A stretch of 46,080 nt of DNA, taken from NCBI GenBank assembly GCA_023151115.1, contig JAKLJP010000052.1:1-46080 (forward strand), written 5' to 3'. This DNA comes from Anaerolineae bacterium (lineage in GTDB: Bacteria; Chloroflexota; Anaerolineae; 4572-78; J111). Made by a program: the position numbers and the translations under genes. The notes beneath the pieces are model-generated. The model had not been told where the DNA came from. It searched no databases and saw nothing but the letters and a program-made list of their open reading frames with translations. The stretch's first letter is position 1. Each line of letters opens with the position of its first letter. Below are positions 7,240-14,155 of this stretch, one piece after another.

Positions 7240-8241
7240 ATGAAGACCCGTTCAACTTGTAATCCAATTTCTTACCTGGCTCTGTTTTTTTTGCTTTTTA
7301 CCATGCTTACCGCCTGCGGAGCGGCCCGCGCCCCGGAGCAGACAGCCGCCTATGCGCCCGAACCTGCGATAATGCCTGAGGACGGCGCTGCCGCCGAAGC
7401 TCCCTCCTCTGCTCCGGTGGAAGCGCGCGCAGACTATTCGGGGCGGATTGAGCCGATTGAGCAAATTTTATATGCCGCCGCCCAGCCGCAAGAATCACGG
7501 ATAATTATTTACACCGGCAATATCTCGCTGGTGGTCCAGGATACCCGCGAAGCGATGACGGCTATCACCGGGCTGGCCCAGGAGCAGGGCGGCTACGTTT
7601 CGGCCTCGAATGTTTACCAGGCCGGGGAGGTGCCGCGCGGCAGCATCACCATTCGCGTGCCGGCGGAGAGCTATCTGGACACGCTGGAGAAACTGCGGGC
7701 GCTGGCCGTGCGGGTCGAATCGGAAAATTCCGGGACCGAGGATGTGAGTGAAGAGTTTACCGACTTGCAGGCCCGCAAAGCCAACCTGGAAGTGACCGAG
7801 AAGGCTTTGCAGCAACTACTGGAAGAACGCCAGCGCGTCGGCAGCACCAGCGACATTTTGGAGGTTTACCGCGAGTTAACCGGGGTGCGCGGCCAGATTG
7901 AGGAGATCGAGGGCCGGCTGCGCTACCTGGCCAACAAGGCCGCCCTGTCAACCATCACCATTGAACTCATCCCCGATGTCTTATCTCAGCCGGTCAGTGT
8001 GGCCGGGTGGGAGCCGCAGGGCGTAGCTAAAGAGGCGGTACAAGCCCTGGTAATAGCCTTGCAAGGGTTAGTCAATGTGACTATCTGGCTGGTAATTTTT
8101 ATCCTGCCCCTCTTGATAATTTTCCTTATTCCGGTGGTGCTGGTCATCTGGGCTATTCGGGCCTGGTGGAAACGTTACAAAGCCCGTCGAAGAAGCTCTC
8201 CACCCACGCCGCCGGCGGGAGCGCCAGCCGGGGCGGAGTAA
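7240..8241 (+). CDS. DUF4349 family lipoprotein
   Basis: I place the start at ATG 7240, not 7228, because GGAGG (7230-7234) then stands 5 bases upstream. The product opens MKTRST, then a hydrophobic stretch and the lipobox LTAC, so it is a lipid-anchored exported protein. Residues of about 90-240 form the DUF4349 domain: RIIIYTGNISLVV, then GGYVSASN, then a coiled-coil region around EEFTDLQARKANLEVTEKAL. A C-terminal TM helix and a basic tail (WKRYKARRR) follow, so it is anchored at both ends. An Ala/Pro/Glu-rich linker follows the lipobox. The function of DUF4349 is unknown. Confidence 0.85.
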   Translation: MKTRSTCNPISYLALFFLLFTMLTACGAARAPEQTAAYAPEPAIMPEDGAAAEAPSSAPVEARADYSGRIEPIEQILYAAAQPQESRIIIYTGNISLVVQDTREAMTAITGLAQEQGGYVSASNVYQAGEVPRGSITIRVPAESYLDTLEKLRALAVRVESENSGTEDVSEEFTDLQARKANLEVTEKALQQLLEERQRVGSTSDILEVYRELTGVRGQIEEIEGRLRYLANKAALSTITIELIPDVLSQPVSVAGWEPQGVAKEAVQALVIALQGLVNVTIWLVIFILPLLIIFLIPVVLVIWAIRAWWKRYKARRRSSPPTPPAGAPAGAE

Positions 8242-8246
8242 ATGGA

Positions 8247-8300
8247 GGATTGGAAGGTTGGAAGGTTGGTCGGGATTTACCAGTCTTCCAGCCTTCGAAG
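8247..8300. repeat. GGAAGGTT octamer pair with inverted arm
   Basis: Two copies of GGAAGGTT (8252-8267) follow the lipoprotein stop, with an inverted-type CTTCCAGCCTTCGAAG piece 20 bases later. It is the first of three repeats that together fill the gene-free stretch 8242-8560, where I see no gene. Confidence 0.55.
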
Positions 8301-8323
8301 TATTACCGGAGTAACTACACAGT

Positions 8324-8425
8324 CATGTCATTTCGAGGCCGTAGGCCGAGAAATCTTCCCTACTCGCAGGCTATTCAAGCACCGACCTGGAAGATTTCTC
8401 CTCACCGGCTCGTCGAAATGACATG
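8324..8425. repeat. REP-like palindrome, CATGTCATTTCGA family
   Basis: The outer arms CATGTCATTTCGA (8324-8336) and TCGAAATGACATG (8413-8425) are perfect 13-bp inverted copies. Inner arms GAGAAATCTTCC and GGAAGATTTCTC pair perfectly over 12 bp. Sister copies lie at 22455 and, diverged, at 31485. Confidence 0.9.
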
Positions 8426-8434
8426 AGTGTGTTC

Positions 8435-8517
8435 AAAATGAGTTGTAGGACAAGCTGTTAGCTTGTCCCAAACCGGACAAACTAACAGTTTGTCCTACAT
8501 TTCCAACTCATTTTAGT
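8435..8517. repeat. Palindrome of the GTAGGACAAGCTGTTAG type
   Basis: AAAATGAGTT-GTAGGACAAGCTGTTAG and CTAACAGTTTGTCCTAC-(ATTTCC)-AACTCATTTT form two long arms, about 26 bp with small bulges. Nested inside, GGACAAGCTG and TAGCTTGTCC form a smaller hairpin. It abuts the previous element and is followed by a stray AAATGACATGAT. Confidence 0.8.
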
Positions 8518-8560
8518 CACACCCAAATGACATGATACCTGAGCAGTTGCTTCAGTGGAA

Positions 8561-10321
8561 TTATTTAGCCGGTTGGTTAGAGGAGGCCGGGGGGTGGGTC
8601 AGGTCGTGGTACTCGCCCAGGACGGACAGAATTTGTTTGGTGGTATCATCGCGCTGTTTATCCCGTTTGCGCTGCTGGTAAGCATCCCACCGCCGAAAAA
8701 TCTCGGCTTGAACAGAACTGGGATTGAGGACTCGACTAAAAGTAAATGTTTTGCCTACCCCGGCCGTTTCAATTACCACATCACCCAAATTTAACAGTTT
8801 GTAAAAAAAGTTGGGAATGATATAGGTAATGTTCTGGATGCTGTCGAAACTGCCCTCACGCAGTTGTTCCCCCTTGAGCCGAAACGAACTGCTCTCCACG
8901 TCAATAATTTTAGTATTGGTCACAATATAGACATCACGCCGCCAGTCGTCATACTCCCACACATACCAAAACAGGCTGCCCAACACGGCCAGAACCAAAA
9001 TCAATTCAATAATCCAGCCTCCTCCTTCCAGATAATCCAAATACGGCAGGTTAGCCAGGGCTGTCAACAGCAGATAAAGGCTGAAAATAAAGGCCAAAAC
9101 GGGCAAAAAAACGTGCTGTAGCAAAACATAATAATGTTTGCGCCACAGGATGCCCTCTTCACCCCTGATGCGGGTAACTTCGCGGATGCTCGGCCAGAAG
9201 TAGTTGGTTCTGAAATTAGGCATGGTGATGGTGGGTAACGTAATACCGCTTGAGGCCGGCACAACTTTGGGGGCAGGAGCGCCGGTCTGGGGTTGGGCTA
9301 AAACATTCTTTGCCAGGCGCTCATTGATTTGCCGGCGCACGGCAGCGGTATCGGCAGCGGCGGCCCGCTCTTTGGCCCGAAGCTGTTCGGTTAGAATGAT
9401 CCGGCTCAACTCCTGGGCTGAGGCGACGTTGTCAACCGTAATGGTGCCAGCGGCGGCAGTTTTTATCTCAATATCGTCCACATCAAAGAACAAGTCGAGC
9501 CAGCCGTGCGAGATAACTGTCACATTTTGAATCTGGGTTAAAGGGACTTCAAATCGCTCCTCGCCAAAAAAGAGAATTCGTTCCATGTGGATGACTCGCT
9601 TGGTGGTGATAATCAAATCATCATTGCGCCAATCAAAATAGTTATACAGGATTACCAGGGCGGCCAGCACCACAAAGGGAACAACAATCAGTAAGGCCAA
9701 CGGGGCGGTGAAGGTTAAAACCAGTGAAATGCCCATCAATTCCGTCCCGATGAGAAACAGCACCGGAATAATTAGAATGGCAATAGGCCAGGTCAGCGTG
9801 GCCATAAAGGCCAGAAAATGGCGCTTGACCGCCCGAACAATCACTTCGTCGGCCTGTAGATTTAAACCAGGGAAGGCCGCTTCGGCCTGGTCATCGTAGC
9901 GGCGCTCGATATTTTCAAAATATTCGCCAATACTCGACTCCTGGCCGATCAGCCAGTTCCAGTCATCGAGATCATAGATCGCCACAACAGCATCTCTAAC
10001 CACCTCAACGGTAGCGGCGCGGGGAGAGTTTCTGAGGATGGCTCGCATGCCAAAGATATCGCCGGGATACAGATAATTGAGCAGCCGGTTATTGTTGTTG
10101 GTATCAACAGCTTTAAGTTCTCCACTAATAACCACAAAGAATCTTTTATCTTCATCGCCTTGCTTAACCACCTGGCTGCCTTGCCAGGCAAACTCAATAT
10201 CGGCGCGCTGGGCAAATTCGGGGACCAATTCAGAGGGAAAATTTGATTTGACAAAAGCCTCATGGTTTTGGAGCAGCGGGATTAATTGCTGAATAGCCTC
10301 GGCCTGTTTTAAATCCATCAT
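8561..10321 (-). CDS. Membrane protein: cyclic-nucleotide-binding-like domain plus two PH-like (bPH2) domains
   Basis: Residues 25-145 form a CNB (CAP-like) fold with the phosphate-binding-cassette-like PGDIFGMRAILRNSPRAATV. The Glu that normally contacts the ribose (GE) is Met92 here, so cyclic-nucleotide binding is doubtful, though the Arg before AATV is kept. Two TM helices (about 168-225) lead into a bacterial PH-like domain (DDLIITTKRVIHMERI; about 230-310). A linker, two more TM helices and a second PH-like domain (DVYIVTNTKIIDVESS onward) follow. Such proteins sit in the inner membrane with the PH modules facing the cytosol. The ligand and role are unknown. It is monocistronic, with AGGGG in the leader. 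Confidence 0.8.
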   Translation of the reverse strand: MMDLKQAEAIQQLIPLLQNHEAFVKSNFPSELVPEFAQRADIEFAWQGSQVVKQGDEDKRFFVVISGELKAVDTNNNNRLLNYLYPGDIFGMRAILRNSPRAATVEVVRDAVVAIYDLDDWNWLIGQESSIGEYFENIERRYDDQAEAAFPGLNLQADEVIVRAVKRHFLAFMATLTWPIAILIIPVLFLIGTELMGISLVLTFTAPLALLIVVPFVVLAALVILYNYFDWRNDDLIITTKRVIHMERILFFGEERFEVPLTQIQNVTVISHGWLDLFFDVDDIEIKTAAAGTITVDNVASAQELSRIILTEQLRAKERAAAADTAAVRRQINERLAKNVLAQPQTGAPAPKVVPASSGITLPTITMPNFRTNYFWPSIREVTRIRGEEGILWRKHYYVLLQHVFLPVLAFIFSLYLLLTALANLPYLDYLEGGGWIIELILVLAVLGSLFWYVWEYDDWRRDVYIVTNTKIIDVESSSFRLKGEQLREGSFDSIQNITYIIPNFFYKLLNLGDVVIETAGVGKTFTFSRVLNPSSVQAEIFRRWDAYQQRKRDKQRDDTTKQILSVLGEYHDLTHPPASSNQPAK

Positions 10322-10442
10322 CCGACCCCTTTTGACATAACAACTCTTCTCTTTGATTTTACCACAATGTGTTAAATTTTAGGAATGAGGGGGGTGTTTT
10401 CGGAGGAAGGAGGTTGGAGATTGAAGAATCTCTAATCTCCCC

Positions 10443-12254
10443 TTACTTGGGAACGGCATAAACAGCAACATCATTGACTTTATCATAATAGACCAGGGGT
10501 AAATAAGCAGTCATCTGCTCGATGGAGGGGGTAGCAGGCAGGGTGTGATAAACCACCACGTATTCGATGCTCTTTTGCCGCAGTAGTTGCAAGGCGGCTG
10601 CGGAGGGAAATTTGAGCATTTCATCGCGCACACGACCGTGGTCCGAGGGGAAAAAGCCGGAGTAACCGTTGAGCATCGCCCCTTGAAAGTAGCGATTGGC
10701 CAGCATCCAGCGGGTTGTTGGCTCAAAATCTTCTACTTTGCTGCTCTGGGCAAAAGGTAACATGACAATATTCAAAGGTGTTGCCGCCTGCTGTTGGTTT
10801 AGCCAGGCTTGCCAGGGCAAGGGTTCTAATTGCTGGGGCAGTTCTTGCAAGGGCAGCGGCCAGGCCAGCAGTTCGAAGAGGGTCAGCGCAGCGAAGCCTA
10901 GCTGGAAAAAAAGACCGGGGACCGGGGACCCGTTCGACACTCCCTGCGGTCGCAGGGCAGGCCGGGGGCCGGCATCACTGCTGACCCCTGGGGGAGTCAG
11001 GGCCATACCAGCGGTTAAGACAGTTCCAGTCAGCCAACGTCGCAAGTTATCCAGACCAAAACCGGCCAGGAGCACCAGATGAAGGTGAACCAGCATTGCA
11101 AAGCGAAAGGGGCTGCGGAGTTGGGCAAAGCCGGGTACAAAATCTCGCACCCATTGATAGGGTTGGACCCCAGCCACGTTTAGCCGCAGCCCCAGCGATA
11201 ACAGCAGAGCCAAGGCTGTAGCCAGCAGCAGATAAATTTTAATTCGCCGGTTCTGCCGGCCAAAGAGTCCCAGCCCGGCGAGGGCCAACAAGCCCAGGCC
11301 GGGGAACAAACGCTGGCCCTGCCCTGATTTCAACCCCAAAATTTGGCCGTATAGCAGATGATAATCCAAAAAGTTGCGATAATATTCCAGCTTGGCCGAG
11401 TTGTTCTCGATGGTTTGGACGTTGCGGCTGAAACCATATTCGGCCAAGCGCTGCTGCTGCGCCCACAAAAAGGGGCCGGTCAGGGCGGCGGCAAGCAAAG
11501 CAGCAGCCGCAAGCTGGCCCATTGTTTTCAAGTTCAAATGCTCGCGCCGGAGTTGAAACACAAAGGCCAGGAGCAGAAAAAAAAGGCTGAACAGGCCGTA
11601 ATAGCCGCAGGTGAGAAAGGTGATAGGTGTACCCAACGCCAAGCAAAGGTTAGTTTGCCAGAGAGGAGGCGAGGAGGCGGGGACGCGGGGACGCGGGGGG
11701 AGAGAGAGGAAACGGTTGAGAAAAAGCAGCGACCACAAGAAGCCAAAAAGGGCGATGAGTTGCAGTACGCCCATTTCTTGAGCCACAAAGGGGAGGGATT
11801 GCATGAACAGTCCGGCCAGCAGGCTGGACAGCGGCGACACGCTCCACTCGCGCAGCAGCCAAAAGGCAAACCAGCCGTTGAGGGTTAAAAATAAGATGAC
11901 CACCATATTGTAGCCCACAGCGGACGAACGGAAGGCCAGCCACAGCGGGGCGGCCAGCAGGGCGCTCAACGGCTGGGCTTCCGAAAAGGCGAAAGCGCCC
12001 TGATCCGGGGCAAAAATGGGAGCATCCCAGTAGCGGGGATAGCCTTGCATTTGCTGGTCAATATTCCACTGCAAGGTCCACAGGTTGAAAAAGGGCACGG
12101 TCGCCGCCTCTTCGCTGCCGCGAGGGATGTGGCTAAAGAGGCGCAGGGGTAGAGGATAGGTCAGGATCAAGGCCCATAGGGTGAAAAATAGAAAGAGAAA
12201 AGAAGGTGAGGCGATGAGGAAAAGAGGAACATTTGCGCTGTTTTTGCTGACCAT
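10443..12254 (-). CDS. Polytopic membrane protein resembling GT-C glycosyltransferases, with two repeat-derived inserts
   Basis: The protein has about ten hydrophobic helices and a soluble C-terminal tail that ends with a YVVVYHTLP-type strand. The overall plan of TM1, a PRGSEEAATVPFFNLWTLQW loop, many TMs and a C-terminal domain resembles GT-C-type sugar transferases using lipid-linked donors. I cannot confirm the acidic catalytic residues. An upstream GTG (12305) would add 17 residues. I prefer ATG 12254, which has GAGG 7 bases upstream and starts just before the first TM. Two cytosolic or extracytosolic loops contain Pro/Ser-rich stretches encoded by tandem repeats (11663-11694 and 10913-11000). 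It is likely monocistronic. Confidence 0.65.
   Translation of the reverse strand: MVSKNSANVPLFLIASPSFLFLFFTLWALILTYPLPLRLFSHIPRGSEEAATVPFFNLWTLQWNIDQQMQGYPRYWDAPIFAPDQGAFAFSEAQPLSALLAAPLWLAFRSSAVGYNMVVILFLTLNGWFAFWLLREWSVSPLSSLLAGLFMQSLPFVAQEMGVLQLIALFGFLWSLLFLNRFLSLPPRPRVPASSPPLWQTNLCLALGTPITFLTCGYYGLFSLFFLLLAFVFQLRREHLNLKTMGQLAAAALLAAALTGPFLWAQQQRLAEYGFSRNVQTIENNSAKLEYYRNFLDYHLLYGQILGLKSGQGQRLFPGLGLLALAGLGLFGRQNRRIKIYLLLATALALLLSLGLRLNVAGVQPYQWVRDFVPGFAQLRSPFRFAMLVHLHLVLLAGFGLDNLRRWLTGTVLTAGMALTPPGVSSDAGPRPALRPQGVSNGSPVPGLFFQLGFAALTLFELLAWPLPLQELPQQLEPLPWQAWLNQQQAATPLNIVMLPFAQSSKVEDFEPTTRWMLANRYFQGAMLNGYSGFFPSDHGRVRDEMLKFPSAAALQLLRQKSIEYVVVYHTLPATPSIEQMTAYLPLVYYDKVNDVAVYAVPK
10913..10932. 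repeat. GACCGGG heptamers inside the GT-C gene
   Basis: Two perfect copies of GACCGGG and a partial third lie in frame in the GT-C coding sequence. A CCCTGCGGTCGCAGGG palindrome and GGGCC-rich sequence follow to about 11010. The stretch encodes the Pro/Gly/Ser loop TPPGVSSDAGPRPALRPQG. Confidence 0.8.
11663..11694. repeat. Octamer array inside the GT-C gene
   Basis: Four octamers stand head to tail: GAGGAGGC twice, then GGGGACGC twice, with a trailing G run. They encode the RFLSLPPRPRVPASSPP loop. The same GAGGCGAGGA unit is intergenic elsewhere (23524, 35254, 44234). Confidence 0.88.
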
Positions 12255-12408
12255 TTCCTGGCCTCTTTGTCTCACCGTTTTATATCCTCTTTCAAAGTGT
12301 AACACACCTCAACTCAAATAGGCAATCATATGACAAATGGGCAATTTGTCCTCTACCTAAACTTTTATCTCTCTTGTTGGAACAGTTATTTCAGTCTATC
12401 ATAGGAGT

Positions 12409-13329
12409 ATGATCTGCAATATTACTTTTTCGAGCCAATACTGGTGGCGATTAACGATTTTTACAACTGTCACCTTGACTGTGGCGGCGCTGTTTTTGCT
12501 TATTTACTTTATTAACCTTCAGGTCAACGCATTTGTTAGCCCGGCCCGGCGCCCCGTTATTGGCTCGCCTGCCGATATAGGGCTGGCTTATCAGGATGTC
12601 ACTTTGACGACTGCCGACGGTTTAAAATTAGCCGCCTGGTATATCCCCGAACGGCAGCCCAACGCTATTGTTTTAATCCATGGTATTGACGCCAACCGGG
12701 AAGCAATGCTGCCACACGCACTTATTTTTGCTGAGGCCGGATATCCCCTGCTGCTGCTTGATTTGCGAGGTCATGGTCAGAGCGAGGGAACGGAAATAAC
12801 CTATGGCTATCGCGAGGTTTTGGATGTGCAGGCGGCAATAGACTATTTGCTGACTCTGCCGGAAATTAAAAAAGTTGGCGCTTTGGGGGCATCGTTAGGT
12901 GGAGCGGTGGGGGTGCGGACAGCCGCAGTTGATCCGCGCCTGAGAGCTATGGTGGTGGAGAGCAGTTTCAGCAGCCTATCGGCTGCCGTGCACGACGCCT
13001 TCGATGACCGTTCCATTTTTCCTAAGTGGCCCTTTGCTCCACTGCTAGTGGCTTTGGCCGAATACCGGTTAGGTATCCAGGTTAGCCAAGTTGATTCAGT
13101 GCGAGACCTGGCAACCCTTTCACCGCGCCCGGTCTTGATCATTCATGGCACTGCCGACCGCTTATTTCCACCCGATCACGCGCTCAGAATGTACGCTTCA
13201 GCCAAAGATCCCAAGACATTGTGGCTGATCGAGGGCCTGGGGCACGCTAATCCAATACCCGATCATGAAGCACAATACAGAGAGCATGTGGTTACCTTTT
13301 TTGAAAAGGCTTTTACCACCGAGGATTAA
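12409..13329 (+). CDS. Membrane-anchored alpha/beta hydrolase
   Basis: A single N-terminal TM helix (about residues 13-36) precedes a serine-hydrolase fold. The catalytic triad can be read as Ser162 in GASLGG, Asp250 in HGTADRLFP and His279 in GLGHAN. The oxyanion region is IHGIDANREAM, and the LDLRGHGQSEG strand is typical of the BAAT/dienelactone hydrolase and YqkD-like group. The substrate is unknown; esterase or acyl-transfer chemistry is the family expectation. The only nearby Shine-Dalgarno match, AGGAG, lies a single base from the ATG, so initiation may be weak. It is divergent from the GT-C gene. Confidence 0.83.
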   Translation: MICNITFSSQYWWRLTIFTTVTLTVAALFLLIYFINLQVNAFVSPARRPVIGSPADIGLAYQDVTLTTADGLKLAAWYIPERQPNAIVLIHGIDANREAMLPHALIFAEAGYPLLLLDLRGHGQSEGTEITYGYREVLDVQAAIDYLLTLPEIKKVGALGASLGGAVGVRTAAVDPRLRAMVVESSFSSLSAAVHDAFDDRSIFPKWPFAPLLVALAEYRLGIQVSQVDSVRDLATLSPRPVLIIHGTADRLFPPDHALRMYASAKDPKTLWLIEGLGHANPIPDHEAQYREHVVTFFEKAFTTED

Positions 13330-13474
13330 GAACCGTATCAAAGAACAGCCAACGAATTTTAGCCCGGCTATTTGGAAACGTAGAACTGTTCCATTGAGCG
13401 AGATTATCTACAACCACGGCTGGTGAGGATTTCAGTGAGTGCGCCAGGAGAAACGCGGCTGGTGAGATACCCCT

Positions 13475-13774
13475 TTATGCTGCCGCGTAGACGACCACCT
13501 CTTTTTCCAAGCGATCTTGTAACTTGTCCTTTTCCTTCTCCAGATCATAGCGCGTTTGCAGATTGATCCAGAACCGTTCCGATAACCCAAAATACTTCGA
13601 CAATCTTAAGGCTGTATCTGGGCTGATCGCTCGTTTGCCCAAAACAATTTCATTGATCCGCCGAGCGGGTACGTTGATATCTTTGGCCAGACGATATTGA
13701 CTTATTTCCAACGGTTTTAGAAATTCTTCTAACAATATCTCGCCGGGGTGAATTGGGGCTAATCTCTCTTCCAT
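13475..13774 (-). CDS. higA: HigA-type antitoxin
   Basis: This HTH_XRE antitoxin of the VapI/HigA family contains the diagnostic IHPGEILLEEFLKPL, then SQYRLAKDINVPARRINEIVLGKR (the helix-turn-helix) and LSKYFGLSERFWINLQ. The start at ATG 13774 is preferred: the product then begins MEERLAPIHPGE as in the family, and AGGG lies 8 bases upstream. ATG 13792 would add six residues and overlap higB by 8 bases. It neutralises HigB and, with it, should repress the operon through the palindrome at 14076-14114. Confidence 0.9.
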   Translation of the reverse strand: MEERLAPIHPGEILLEEFLKPLEISQYRLAKDINVPARRINEIVLGKRAISPDTALRLSKYFGLSERFWINLQTRYDLEKEKDKLQDRLEKEVVVYAAA

Positions 13775-13784
13775 ATTGCTATCC

Positions 13785-14069
13785 CTAACCATGATAATCT
13801 ACTATCTCCACATTTTCAGCGTAGCCTTCTCGCCATTCAAAACAAATCCGCCACTGTTTATTGATCCGAATACTGTACTGATTAGCTCGATCTCCTGATA
13901 ACTTTTCCAGACGATTGGATGGAGGAATCCGTAGATCTTGCAAGACTTCAGCCGCGTCCAAGATTTCCAATTTCAATCGGGCGATGTGCTGAATTTCTGG
14001 CGGCAACTTACGGGAGAAGTAACGTTTGAATATCTTTTCAGTTTCTTTATCGGCAAAACTTTTTATCAC
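13785..14069 (-). CDS. higB: HigB-type mRNA interferase toxin
   Basis: This 94-residue RelE/HigB-fold toxin has the family start MIKSFADKETEKIF, then SRKLPPEIQHIARLKL, the middle NRLEKLSGDRANQYSIRINKQWRI in two parts, and the end FEWREGYAENVEIVDYHG. HigB enzymes cleave mRNA in translating ribosomes. The gene precedes its antitoxin, the normal HigBA order. The initiation codon is GTG and there is no room for a Shine-Dalgarno site downstream of the predicted transcription start, so translation is likely leaderless. The next in-frame start codon would remove 21 residues. Confidence 0.9.
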   Translation of the reverse strand: MIKSFADKETEKIFKRYFSRKLPPEIQHIARLKLEILDAAEVLQDLRIPPSNRLEKLSGDRANQYSIRINKQWRICFEWREGYAENVEIVDYHG

Positions 14070-14075
14070 TGATAA

Positions 14076-14114
14076 ATAATAACGTTTGGCGGTAATCCTG
14101 TCAAACGTTATTAT
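14076..14114 (-). promoter_or_regulatory. higBA promoter with overlapping operator palindrome
   Basis: Minus-strand TTGACA (14099-14104, perfect) and TATTAT (14076-14081) are exactly 17 bases apart. The perfect 13-bp arms ATAATAACGTTTG (14076-14088) and CAAACGTTATTAT (14102-14114), 13 bases apart, cover both boxes and would hide the promoter when bound. The predicted first transcribed base, 14069, is the G of the higB GTG. Confidence 0.85.
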
Positions 14115-14155
14115 CTAATTTATGACTTTTAGCTTGAGGATATTGTTATTTGTCC

